A DNA stretch of 64,000 nucleotides from Otis tarda (taxonomy: Eukaryota > Chordata > Aves > Otidiformes > Otididae): the NCBI GenBank assembly GCA_026413225.1, contig CM048552.1:188948053-189012052 (forward strand). Reading direction: 5' to 3'. The notes beneath the pieces were generated by a model. That model was not told where the DNA came from and did no database searches. It saw only the letters and a program-made list of their open reading frames with translations. A program made the position numbers and the translations under genes. Shown piece after piece: positions 12,671 through 23,768 of the stretch. Within the stretch, counting starts at the first letter, position 1. Every line of letters begins with the position of its first letter.

Positions 12671-13605
12671 TAAGAATCAGTCTGGCTCTATTTTAATTAA
12701 TATAATTCAGTGAATATACACTTTCTATAAGTCAAATGCATGTGCATACTCAATGAAGGAGGAATATATTCATAGGACAGAGCATACTGTGAACGGCTAT
12801 TTAAATACAGTGTAGCAAGTGATGCTCTATCACTAACTAAATTATAGAGTTGACTACTATTGTTTAATCTATAGAATAACTTCTCAAAATAAAGTCTAAC
12901 CTAAGCACCTCACAGTTACTTGTATCATGCAATGAGATTAAAACCTGATTCATAGAACGAGATTCTATGGAATTGTACAGTCACTTTAGGAGAAATTATT
13001 TATGCATTATTCATGCTTACATTTTATGAAAGACAAAGATTAATATCATTATATGTTTCTTTAATGCAAGTAAACAATTTTTAAAGCAGGCATTTAGTTA
13101 TTATTAAAAACTCCTCATACTGTCATTCAATTTGTGAGTTACTGAGCTGTTTCTGTTGAAGACAACTTCCTACTCAAAACAATAAATAGTTCTGACATAA
13201 GCCGCTATCCAAGCACAAAGTAGTCATGATTTTGCAGATCTAATAGTGTTCAGCTAATGATTGGTTTCTTCCAGTGCTGCAGATCTCCACATTCTCAAAA
13301 TGTCCTAATACTGCAGTAAATCAAAGAAATAAAATCTGCTAAAGTACCACCAAAACATTGCTATTATAGTATTTTTTCCCGTCTTATTTAGAAGCTTAGT
13401 GGACAAGAAATCTCATAATATCTGTGCTTTTAACACAGCTTCAGCAAAAGATTTTTGGCATCTGAAAAACTGGGCACTGCTTGGAACTGAATAATCTCCT
13501 GTAACTTGAATGGGATTCATCCTGGGCAGACTTAGATGTTTGCGTTATTCCAGGGACACAAAAACAGGTCTAAATTTGATATTTTTGGTTCGTAAGGAGC
13601 ATCTC
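12671..13605. other. AT-rich unique sequence with possible regulatory cluster
   Basis: No coding gene or repeat is recognised. Apart from the motif cluster near 13.0 kb I see nothing structured. Confidence 0.4.
12990..13085. promoter_or_regulatory. Cluster of POU/SOX/FOX-like motifs, possible enhancer
   Basis: Within about 90 bp lie ATGCATTATTCATGC (13002-13016, like paired POU half-sites), GACAAAG (13032-13038, SOX/LEF-like), a nearby ATTAAT homeodomain-type core, and GTAAACA (13070-13076, forkhead core). The stretch lacks repeats. AT-rich DNA yields such motifs by chance, so the call depends entirely on conservation that I cannot test. Confidence 0.2.
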
Positions 13606-13994
13606 ATGTTCAGCCATCTCCAGGAAAGCAGGGCTCCATCATGTGTAAAGGTTATTCAGATGACAAATGCCATCACTCCAAATGTCCCCTACTTCCTCCC
13701 TCTTCCCCTCAGCTTTTATTGCTGAGCATGACATCATATTGTATGGGATGGCCCCTCGGCCAGGCAAGGCCAGCCGCCCCAGCTACACTCCCCCGCAACT
13801 TCCCGTGCTCCCCAGCCCACCTGCCAGCAGGGCAGCACCAGAACCAGAAAATGCCCTGACGCTGTGCAAGCGCTGCTCACCAACAGCTGAAACATCCACC
13901 TGCCATCAGCACCACCCTCATCACAAATCCAAAACATAACCCCATACAAGCCACTACAAATAAATTTAATTCCATCCCAGCCAAAACCAGTGCA
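13606..13994 (-). mobile_element. Truncated ERVL-type LTR
   Basis: This LTR is the same family as the one at 30858-31430, in the same orientation. Both share the block CCATCTCCAGGAAAGCAG, the block around ACTCCAAATG, the promoter block (GAGCATGA-CATCAT) and the outer end CCAAAACCAG. On the minus strand a CRE-like TGATGTCA lies just upstream of AATAAAAGCT (13711-13720) in the TATA position. The outer 5' LTR end is at 13994, but the 3' part of the LTR (about 200 bp, including the poly(A) signal and terminal CA) is missing. The copy therefore stops at about 13606 and has no matching target duplication. GC content is higher than in the surroundings. Confidence 0.8.
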
Positions 13995-16223
13995 TAGTCC
14001 CAGCTCTCAAAAGGTTCCTTTGAGAACCACAGAGAACGCAAGATAATTCAACACCGTGCCTTCTTTGACCAGTCTTTCCTTACTGTTAGGTAAACCCCAA
14101 TGTCAGAAGGAAATTAAGTGATTTAAAACTATTTCCTTGTTTTCATTTGGTTCAGCTTTGGTCTCTGAGGCTCAAAGACCTCTTATTAATCCTAAAGGTT
14201 GATGTCAAAGAAAAACCTTCAGATTTAGGCTCTTTCCTGAGATCTTTAACTATGTGCCTGAAGTTTATTTTTTAAGATTGAAAACTTTGGAGTATTGCAG
14301 TAGAGTTGCAAATCAAGAAAACTGGAGAAAAAGTCATTCTCAAAGGTTGTGTTTCAGCTAAAAAAATTGATGCCTTTTTTAACAATTGATTGCAATGCAA
14401 TTTATTGAACAGGTTATTAATATAATTTATTGAACAATTAACTGCAATCTATGCAATTTATGCAATAAATACGTGAGTTTTTCAGTTACCTTTAGTCCTG
14501 TTTGCATATGATTGAAAATGTCATTATAGATTTCACATAGGCAACATGTCTAAGAATAAAGAACAGGATACAAATACCAAAGGCAAAAACATCTCACCAA
14601 TTTGACTGCAGCTTCAAAGCCCAGTTGGTCATCTTGTATTTTCAGAGTCATTGGCAAGTAGTAAACAAACTCAATTTCTCTTTTTTTTTTTTTTTGTGTT
14701 ACATCCACTATTCCAGCTTCCCTTTAAAAAAAAAAAAAAAAGAAAAAAAGAAAAAAAAAGCTTACTCTGCCTCCATATTGCTGTTTGGCCTGCAGTCAAA
14801 GCCCGAGAAGATGTCTGAGAACTTCTTAAGCCACATTTGCTACCAAGGAAAATGTACTGGGGAGCTGTTCTTTAAAGTAGCCTCACATCTGGTAGAGCCC
14901 ATTACTTTTGCCCCTCATTTTATCTTTTTGCGTCTTTGATATATGACAGAAGTCGTGCTTTTCAGCCTGCTGAGGTATTTCCCCATCTGGATCTGCAGAG
15001 GGGAAACAATTGCCTTTAGTACTTGCCCCTCACAGTCTCTCTCTGGACCCAGAGAGACTGGTAACTCATTTTATTTGTGGCAGTTGGAGAAAAAAAATGT
15101 GTTTACATTGTGGAGAATGATCTCATTCTTCCCACAAATATGTAAATTTTGTGGCCAGATATACCAAATTTTCATAAATAGAATATTAACCAACTTTAGA
15201 GACATTTCTTATTTTTAAATTTGAGGAACAAAGCAATCCCTATGGTGATCAATACAGTGAATAACAAACTGTATTACCAGCCAAATCATACCAAGACAGA
15301 AAATGGCATTTTAACCAGACTGCAAACACCATATACAAGACATCTAATTTCACAATCACTCTACAATGGATCTCTGCCTCTTTCTACAAATATGAAATAC
15401 AATCTAGCAGTACATAGCAATGTTCTCCAGTCTATATCAAAGACATATAATTGTTTGCCATCTGCTAGGAAAAGTTTCCTGAAAAATATATTGCCTTTTT
15501 AATTTTATTACTCTGGAAGATTATTTTCCCATAGGTGGTGGAAAAGCAACATCATTTTAAGTGAGGAAAGGACAACTGTAACACTATCTGTGCCAAACGT
15601 GGCTTAGTGAAATATGTGGAAGGGATGAGAAGGAAGAAAATAAGCAACATGCCTTTGGCAAACAAATTCTAAATTCAGAGTCATTATCATAAGTAACAGA
15701 GATAATTAGAGTTGTGTCTGAAACACTTAGAAAGTGTTCTTAACCCAGAAGAATGTTAATGCTGAAATGGTGAACTTGATCCTTAATCTGAGATTGATAA
15801 TCTCTGGAACTAATCATCACTGAGATTAACCCTTCATCAGATAAAATTCACAGAAAGCCACAGAGATGTCTCTGTACATGAAGCCCTAAAGGAAAGGACT
15901 TTCCAAGTTCACTGTTGGCATTTTCCCGACTGCAGCAGAAGTTAACACTGGAAGTTCCCACATGATGCCATTTTTGGAAAAAAAAGTTTTCAGGCGATGT
16001 AGAAGAGAGCATTGTGCACAGAGTCCTGCGTTCACATGCAGCAACAGTGATGAGTATTGTGAATACTGCAGTTACTGATCTGCTAGTGTTAGTGCTCTGG
16101 ACACACTTGACTCCTTACCCAAGCAAATCATATTGACAGCTGAAGGACAGTTAGCAGCATTGGTGGCAGAAAAATTTATCATTTTATTGCTGAAATGACT
16201 GATGCTCACCAGTTTTCACTAAA
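13995..16223. other. Unique sequence with a T/A-rich patch
   Basis: No gene is recognised. At 14682-14760 a run of T is followed about 30 bp later by runs of A interrupted by single G, which could pair as an imperfect hairpin. Open frames at 14625-15502 have no recognisable content. Confidence 0.45.
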
Positions 16224-16275
16224 ATTGTTCCCTTAAGCTGTAATACAGAATTGTTCCCTTAAGTTGTAATACAGA
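16224..16275. repeat. 26-bp tandem duplication
   Basis: Two head-to-tail copies of a 26-bp unit starting ATTGTTCCCTTAAG lie at 16224-16249 and 16250-16275. They differ at one position (C versus T). The near identity points to a fairly recent local duplication. Confidence 0.95.
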
Positions 16276-17498
16276 ATTTGGGCATCAGTTCATTTTTTTT
16301 GTCTTCTGAAACAACTGCTGCTCCAGCCCCTGCAATGTGCCCACTTGCACTTCTTGGAGGTGAAGAGTTACTGGATTTTGTCAGCTCATAGAAGACCCCA
16401 TTAGAGGTTTGTTGTTTTTTGTTTTTTTTTTTTTTTTTTGAGCAAGCAGCTTGTTCACTATCTGTCTCAAGATGTTTGAAACTTTAAAAAGCAAACTAAG
16501 AACTGTCAGGGGTTGTGGTTCTATCCCCTTATTTCCTCTCTTTTTCTGTGTGTGACAGACTGAAGCTGGGGCTGCAGAGCTGTGTGATACTGCAGAGCAT
16601 GAACTGTCTGGTTTTAAAGCTCTTTCTCCACACTATGCCAGAGACTGCATGAGCTTCACTGGAATGTTTTTACTACAATAAATACCTACCTGCTCTGAAG
16701 CAAGGGAAGACTTACTTTCCTGTTACTATTGCGAAAACAATTGCAAACAAATGTAGCCCCCAAAAAGTTGGCTAGCGTGTAAAGCGGCTCACTATCTTTA
16801 TGAAAAATTGTAATTACTAGTAATTAAATAATTAAGCCAACCACATGAAGTTCTTAAGCCTTGAGTTGCAGTTTGTGATACATTTTATAACTATATCAAC
16901 ACTGCTGTTCAACCTACATGAAGCATTTCCATCCACATAGTGATTATTTCAATGACATTCCAACAAAGAACTATACTACTAAATATGAAAGTGTAGAAGT
17001 CTAGTTAATGTAATTCCCTCAAAATCTTATAACACTGTTATGGTACCATCAAAATATTTGAAATTATATTATCCATTAATATGCTGAAAAAGAAATCCAG
17101 GATTGCAGTTTAATTGACTATTTTGTAATTAAAGAGAAGTGCAATGTGCTGAATAAAATTTAGGTGACAAAAATTTAAGTGTCTAAAAGTTTTTCCGTTT
17201 TCTGTCTCTGTGGAAAAATGAAAATTCTTTATTCTTAATAACAGCTGTCATTCAGTGGATATATAATGAAAATGTAAACAAGCTGACTATTTTGTACTTC
17301 GTTATTGGTACTGGCATGGCTTTTAAGAGAGATAGAGGCAGACTAAAATGTAACGCCAGTTTTAAACCTCAAACATAGTAAGTATAGATAATGTTTGTGG
17401 TGTAATTATGTTACTGCTAGTACACCAAAACATTAGTAGAAAAGTGAGATTTCAGAAAATTCAGGTTTTTTTCTTTCTACCTTTTTAGTATCATTAGT
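16276..17498. other. AT-rich unique sequence, no gene recognised
   Basis: It holds an 18-base T run (16422-16439) and an AATAAA in the GC-richer patch near 16677. No exon, LTR ends or repeat family could be established. Confidence 0.4.
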
Positions 17499-17552
17499 CC
17501 AAGGGGGCCTACAAGAAAGATGGGGAAAGGCTGTTTAGTAGAGCCTGTTGCA
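17499..17552 (+). mobile_element. 54-bp internal CR1 scrap
   Basis: The stretch reads [16 protein letters not shown] in one frame, which is the CR1 ORF2 block near the C-terminus. It ends on both sides in unrelated sequence, with no upstream ORF2 and no 3' UTR or tail. An ordinary CR1 insertion keeps its 3' end, so this piece must be a remnant left by flanking deletions, or a patch copied during repair. Confidence 0.75.
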
Positions 17553-20071
17553 ATATGCACATGAAAGGTATCTCTTCATTGAAAATGTTCAGCAAGTATA
17601 AAAAAACCCTCTGAATTGTTACAAGTGTTTTACTTTAGTGCATAATCTTTTAAAATACATCATAGACAATCAGTTATAAGATCCATATTGTTGAAGGAAT
17701 AGAAACTTACTACCAGTTCTAAACAGAAGTCTGACAAATTTGGAACTGGCAATATATTGGGATCTAATAGTACCCAAATCTCAGTATGGTACATTTAGGG
17801 GACACATGTCTCACAAGTAAGTTGAATCTTTTGCATTGTATGATCTCTTTTTTTTTTTTTTTTTTTTTTAAAAGGAGAAGCAGGTGCCTGGCAATATGTA
17901 TTCACACTGCGTCTCTAGGTACTGCATCAAAGAATTCCTAGGCCAGATACTCTTGATCATTTCTAAGCTCCCATATCATTCCTCAGCATTCCTGTTCTTC
18001 AGCTGAAAGCACTGAAAATAAATCAATCATAAAAGTGTAAGTACAGTTCATTGCTCAGTGACAATTACTCTAAATATGCAAGTAAGATATTTATTTTTGA
18101 GCTTACCAATAACTTCAGTTAAGGGAAGTATTCATTAGTGCTAAACAGACCAATGTAGTAGAATTTGTCTTTGATTTAATGTATTAAAACTAATCTATTA
18201 TTTTGCTATTCAATTCGTTTCGATTCACGCTGACTGTTTTTCTATAAAGACATGCCTTGAAGAGCATGTTCTATAAATTCCATCATGACAAGAAAGATGT
18301 CGTCAGTACTAAGGTAATTACTTTTCTTAAAAGCTTTTCCATTCCAGCATCAATTCGGAATATTGTGGCTTTTTTCTTCTGTCTCATAACACTTACCCAG
18401 AAGTTGTGGTTTGTCTTTTTAATGCTTTCTGCTGTAGAGTTGTGTATTTATGATTAAATTCCTGAGTTATTAAGTTCTAAGAATTATCTAGATTTCCTTG
18501 AATACTTGAAAACATGTACAGTAATATACTTGTTGAAGTGTAGAGACTGTGATCCATCATACCTCTCGTCTCCCTGTCATTTTTAATTTTCAAATGTTCA
18601 ATTTCTAATTTATGAACTTTATAAAATCCATTTGTATAAATAAACACAGGACTGCTATGCAAATACATGTTTTTCCAGAGTCAGTTACTATTGTTCTCAA
18701 CAGAGGAAGCTGAATTTCCAGCCACATAAAGTGGACCATTGAAACACTAGTACGTATCAAGCACTTGTTTAGGCCATAAACCCTGAATCCTTGGTGAAAC
18801 TCTGTGGAAAACTTTATCCTTATATGATACAGCTTTGGAATAATGCGTGATTAGCACCGAAAGTCATCAGATCTGCATTCATGATGGAGAACCCCAAAGT
18901 AGACCCAGATATACTGGTATGTTGTGCAGCATAGGTACACCTTTTGTAAAGCCCATAAAATGGCAATAGCAGGATTTTTACATTTAAAGGTACCATTTAT
19001 TCAGCCTTGTCATATTGTGAGGACACATATTGCCTCTGTGACCTGTATACACCCAGATCTCTCTATTCTTAGCTGATTTGTAGTGGTAACCTCTATGAGT
19101 AGTTCAAAATAATAACATGCGATGTGTGGATCAAGCACTACCAGTGTCAGGAGCAGAGCCTTGGGTGTACAACCTTGCTATAGCTGTAACTCCTCTAATT
19201 TTCAAAAACAAAGAGAGCCACATGCACCTTAGCAACAGTGGTGGTCTGTAGTTCCATTATGCATTTTTACAGGAGTGTTTTAATGTTGCGGGAGATAAAA
19301 GCATCTAGAACAGTCGCTCCTACCCAGCAGGTCAGCTGTCATTGAGGCAAGGGTAAACACTTACAGTGTGATCACTCAGTTAAGCAACAACCAAGGATTT
19401 GTACAGGTAGGAACTGTGGCAATGGGACACCTTTTCTGATTTTTAGCAGTAATCCTTCCACAGTGTGAGAGAGGCTTAAGGAGGACAAACTATAAGAATA
19501 TATTGGGAATGAAGACATTAATAGAAATGCTATGGAGGCCTCTTGCAACAGGATCAAAAGGTTAGAGTGATGGAGAAATGATGGAGGTGTGAGGCAGTCA
19601 ACCCTCCTTATCCATAATAGCTCCAGATAAGCTTATCAGGAAAGGCTATTAGTACATTATACTTTAAATTACTAGTGATTTATCATAGCAGAAGCATGAT
19701 TTCACATGTACTTTATCTTTTTGTAGCTGAATATTATTTCTTTATTAGTTTTCACCCATATATTTAAGTAGGTCAGTAGTCATTATCTATTTATGTTATG
19801 CCAGTTCAGAATAAATAACTACTGATGGAACTGTATGCTTCAAATACTCTAGAGTTAGCTACATGAAAGTACTTAATAATTTGTGGAAGTAAATTACCCT
19901 TGTCTAATTGAAATGCCAAGCTGTCCTGGATAAAATAGATCACACTTCTGATTGATCTAATTTCTTTAAATACTTTCTTTTTAAAGGTGTAAATCCTATC
20001 TTTTTTTTTTACTGTCTGTGTATGTACACACACTCAGCTTTTGTCTGGAGGCAGATGTAATCTTTGTTGAG
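17553..20071. other. AT-rich unique sequence, no gene recognised
   Basis: A 22-base T run followed by AAAA lies at 17848-17873. Nothing else is recognised. Confidence 0.4.
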
Positions 20072-20175
20072 TCGGTGCTGATGAGAAGCCTAGGCTGAAG
20101 CCTAATGCACTTGCTACTTACACTGTTCAAAACATGAGCCCAGGTTCAAATACCTCCTCAATCAGAGTTTAAAAT
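20072..20175 (+). mobile_element. Possible ancient tRNA-derived SINE relic
   Basis: GGTTCAAATAC at 20143-20153 resembles the B box of RNA polymerase III promoters (GGTTCRANTCC). Upstream, GCCTAATGCACTTGC sits where the A-box region of tRNA-derived SINEs usually reads like GCCTAGTGG...GCACTTGCC, and AGCCCAGG precedes the B box as in such SINEs. The A box is not intact. No tail or target duplication is visible, so it could also be chance similarity. Confidence 0.3.
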
Positions 20176-20761
20176 TTATAATCCTTGCCAGGAGCTGAGC
20201 TTGACAGCTGAGTCTACCTGGGCTTGACATGTAAAGCAAGCTCCAGCGGGGTAGCCAACGGCTACTTCAGATCATACACCCGTGTTTTGGGACTCTTAAG
20301 GCTGTTTTGACTGTGAATTTTCTCAGCTTTCCTGCTAGCATGTTTAAAGGTAATTCCTGTTTCTCAGCCTCCTCTGCAGTCACCTGCCATCCCACAAGCT
20401 GTGAAATGCTTACTCGAGTGCTAAAATATGAATACAGATTTGACATAATTAAGTTAAACTTAGAGCAATTGTTTTTCCCTTATACTTTGCTTGTAAATTG
20501 TTTCTTGTGCATGAAGCCTGAAGATAGGCCTTGCTTGCCTGAAATCTAATCTGTTTATCTGCTGATACAACTCAGCGTAATAAAACACACTTTTTTCCCC
20601 TAGAACACATACACTACTTAAGAGCAACTCTGGAGAGTTTTATCTGAAGTGTTATCAGGTAGCTGAATATTAGCAATGCTATGGTTCCCTGTGGCTATGA
20701 AAAAGGTTGTGAAAACTAGTGTTTAACTAACTGCTCTCAAAGACTAGCTAGAAGGTTTGGT
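20176..20761. other. Unique sequence, no gene recognised
   Basis: No feature could be recognised. Confidence 0.4.
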
Positions 20762-20789
20762 AGAATCATGGAACAGTTTGGGTTGGTAT
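20762..20789 (-). mobile_element. CR1 3' tail scrap
   Basis: TAGAATCATGGAACAGTTTG, continuing GGTTGG, is the reverse complement of the last few dozen bases of a CR1 3' end. The match stops abruptly, which suggests an extremely 5'-truncated insertion or a deletion remnant. Confidence 0.6.
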
Positions 20790-22454
20790 TGTGGTAGTTG
20801 CCCTTACCCTACTCTTTCTGCTTGTCGTGGGGCTGTCTGCGTGGTGGCCGGTCCCTCTGAACCCAGGCGTGGGAGGTAGCTGAAGGACACAGACTGGCAA
20901 CACAGATGAACCGCACCTTAAGAACTCTCTTCTCTTTCTGTTGATTAGAAATTGAGCCTCCTCTTAGGAGCAGAGATGTAAACATATACTTCAGCAATAT
21001 CTAAAATTAAGTGAAGTGAATCACACCCATCTAAACTGTGGTTGTGTCACATTTTCATTTTCTCATGATAACCTAAAAAGGGACAAAGTGTCCCTAAAAG
21101 CAAAGGGCAGTTTAGGTGATGTGTGCTCTATAGTTATGGCAATCAACAGGAGAGTCAAAGAAGTTCACCTACTTAAAACAAAAACACAAGATGCATGTAG
21201 TAGCCTTCATTTCTTGTTCCTTTACAACTAGTCATGTCTAGTCACGCGGTTCTTCAGTAATTCCTGAAGTCATATCTGATCTGCACAGATTTGTTTTGTC
21301 AGAAGTCTTGGACACTCTGCTGCCAGTTTTTTTTTGTTCTTAATACTACATCTATAGAGCAGCTTTTTGTGTTCTTCAGCTTTTAAAAAGAGTAAATTGT
21401 AAGATGCATTACCTTAGAGTAAGTAGCAGATCTGAATTTCTTCATATTTAAACATGATGAGCTCTTTTTATACTCAGATGAAAAAATACATAATTTCATG
21501 GATGTTTCAACAGTGCCCATCAATTTATTTCAGAAGGCTGAGGAAGCCTTTGATCTTGTCTGAAAATTAATGAACTATTGAACAGAAAAAGAAGCAAGCA
21601 AGAAAAAAAGTCACCCTCGTTTTCGGTCTGCAAACAGAAGAATTTACCATGAAGAAAAATAGGTGTATGTGGTGAATAGATACAGTAAATTTATTTCTCT
21701 ACCAGAAAATTCAAAGCTGATGAATGTGGTGTGAAACAGAACTATATAAAAACAGATGAACTCAGAGGAAGGGGGGCTGGGACCGACTGTGCTGCGTCGA
21801 AGATTATAATGCTAAGTTACACATTTACTTAGCAATGCCATAGCTATCTTCCATATAATCACTTTGGTTTTTTTCCATAAGGTTTTAACAACTCATCTGA
21901 TCTTCTGGTAGCTACCAGGCACAGTCTCAGAATAACACAAAACAACATGTATTGAAGAAACATGTCAAAGGGGTAACTTCTTGCTCTTTTGCTGACTATT
22001 TTCTGCACTAAAAGCATACAAAGCAGGGCAGGACTAATTTCAGACCTGGCAGCTTTTCTTTGCTCCGTTAAAGTGAATCAGGTCAACTGGAGAAGTATTT
22101 ATTTGTGGCTTAATTGGAGTAATTGTGGTCCTTCAGTTTTAAATGTAAAGCAGCCTGTTGAGCTGGAACCATTTTGTTCCTCACTTTAATTTTTACTCAG
22201 GCTTTGCCCAATACTGTTCTTCCTCTCTCTATCACCTAGGAAAAAAAAAGCTGACACAGATTTTGGAGCTATTTAAGCTTATTTGCTAAGGCAAATGCCC
22301 TTCAAATCACTCTCCTGGGAGAGTGCACTGGGAAATATCACTCAGACCCTGTAGTATTTTTGTGTCATTCTCACCCTGGCCTCTGAATGGGTAAATAAGG
22401 TTTCATGTGCTTGCTACAACTATCTGTGAGAAAACGTTGGTCATCTCAGTTCTT
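20790..22454. other. Unique sequence, no gene recognised
   Basis: No gene or repeat family could be recognised. Open frames at 21016 and 21989 have no known content. Confidence 0.4.
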
Positions 22455-23435
22455 ATCATAGAATCATAGAATCATAGAATGGTTAGAGTTGGAAGGGACC
22501 TTCAAAGGTCATCTAGTCCAACCCCCCTGCAAGAAGCAGGGACATCCCTGACTAGATCAGGTTGCTCAGAGCCTCATCCAGCCTGGCCTTGAACATTTCC
22601 AGGGATGGGGCATCCACCACCTCTCTGGGCAACCTGTTCCAGTGCTCTACAACTCTCATTGTAAAAAATTTTTTTCTAATATCTAATCTAAACCTACCTC
22701 CTTCTAATTTAAACCCATTACCCCTTGTCCTATCACAACAGGCCCTACTGAACAGCCTCTCCCCATCTTTCCTGTAGGCCCCCTTGAGGTATTGGAAGAC
22801 CGCTATCAGGTCTCCCCGGAGCCTCCTCTTCTCCAGGCTGAACAGCCCCAACTCTCTCAGCCTGTCCTCATAGGAAAGGTGCTCCAGCCCTCTGATCATC
22901 TTGGTGGCCCTCCTCTGGACCCTTTCCAACTGGTCCATGTCCTTCTTGTGTTGGGGACTCCAGAACTGGACGCAGTACTCCAGGTGGGGTCTCACCAGGG
23001 CGGAGTAGAGGGGCAGAATCACCTCCCTCGACCTGCTGGCCACGCTCCTCTTGATGCAGCCCAGGATGCGGTTGGCCTTCTGGGCCGCAAGGGCACATTG
23101 CCCACTCATGTTGAGCCTCTCGTCTACCAGCACTCCCAAGTCTTTCTCCTCAGGGCTGCTCTCAATCCATTCTCCGCCCAGCCTATATTTGTGCCTGGGA
23201 TTGCCACGACCCAGATGCAGGACCTTGCACTTGGCCTGGTTGAACTTCATGAGGTTGGCACGGGCCCACCTCTCCAGCCTGTCCAGGTCCCTCTGGATGG
23301 CATCCCTCCCTTCCAGCGAGTCGACGGCACCACACAGCTTGGTGTCATCGGCGAACTTGCTGAGGGTGCACTCTATCCCACTGTCCGTGTCACTGACAAA
23401 GATGTTGAACAGGGCCGGGCCCTGCGCTACCTAGA
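22455..23435 (-). mobile_element. CR1 LINE, 5'-truncated, about 1 kb
   Basis: This minus-strand copy has a well-preserved 3' tail of about three ATTCTATG-type units at 22457-22482, a 3' UTR, and ORF2 from inside the reverse transcriptase to its end. It is truncated just upstream of the catalytic motif C, at about 23432. The copy looks less decayed than others here because its remaining frame is open throughout. It sits 77 bp from a second CR1 in the same orientation. Confidence 0.97.
22552..23431 (-). pseudogene. CR1 ORF2 C-terminal part, intact frame, motif C kept
   Basis: The frame opens after a TAG at 23432-23434 and runs uninterrupted for about 292 codons to a stop at 22552. It begins inside the reverse transcriptase palm at a piece equivalent to ALFNIFVSD. 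It keeps the catalytic motif C as FADDTKL with both metal-binding aspartates. It continues through the [14 protein letters not shown] thumb-side block, the [13 protein letters not shown] block, [13 protein letters not shown] and the terminal LDEALSNLI. An ATG at 23250 is an internal Met, not the ORF2 start. Without the endonuclease and most of the polymerase domain it is not functional. Confidence 0.93.
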
Positions 23436-23512
23436 GCATGCAAGTGAGCCAGGGGGCAGGAAGGTCACAGTAATACATCCAGGGGTCTATGTCAGGCACT
23501 GCAGCACAGATA
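23436..23512. other. 77-bp spacer between two CR1 copies
   Basis: This short stretch separates the 5' edge of one CR1 from the 3' tail of the next. It matches neither copy by eye and is probably the original target sequence between two independent insertions. Confidence 0.5.
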
Positions 23513-23597
23513 CCGATATCAGAATCAGAATCAGAATTATCAAGACTGGAAAAGACCTAAAAGATCATCCAGTCCAACCATCACCAATACTTCTCAG

Positions 23598-23768
23598 CTA
23601 AATCATATCCCTCAACACAACATCCAAACGTTTCTTGAACACCCCCATGGTCGGTGACTCCACCACCTCCCTGGGCAGTGCATTCCAGTGCCTGACTTCC
23701 CTTTCCGAGAAGTAATATTTCCTGATGTCCAGCCTGAATCTCCCCTGGCGCAGCTTGAAACCATTGCC
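23598..23768 (-). pseudogene. CR1 ORF2 C-terminal tail beyond a premature stop
   Basis: Reading on in the same frame after the TGA gives 56 further codons, from GNGFKL through [13 protein letters not shown] to VLRDMI, ending at TAG (23598-23600). This is the normal end of CR1 ORF2. The lesion is therefore a single nonsense change rather than a frameshift: the codon is TGA where CGA (Arg) is expected, which fits a methylated-CpG transition. Confidence 0.9.

Noticed and set aside
13641-13949. Proline-rich short open frames
   Set aside because: They fall inside an LTR whose GC-rich composition makes such frames likely. No recognisable protein.
16505-16690. A possible LTR or terminal exon with AATAAA
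   Set aside because: There is a single AATAAA and no TG...CA ends with target duplication. No splice or coding context was found.
22792-23601. A 269-codon open frame on the plus strand
   Set aside because: It lies antisense to the CR1 copy and runs through its 3' part. The reverse frame of CR1 ORF2 often stays open because of its codon composition. The minus-strand frame matches the known CR1 protein in detail.
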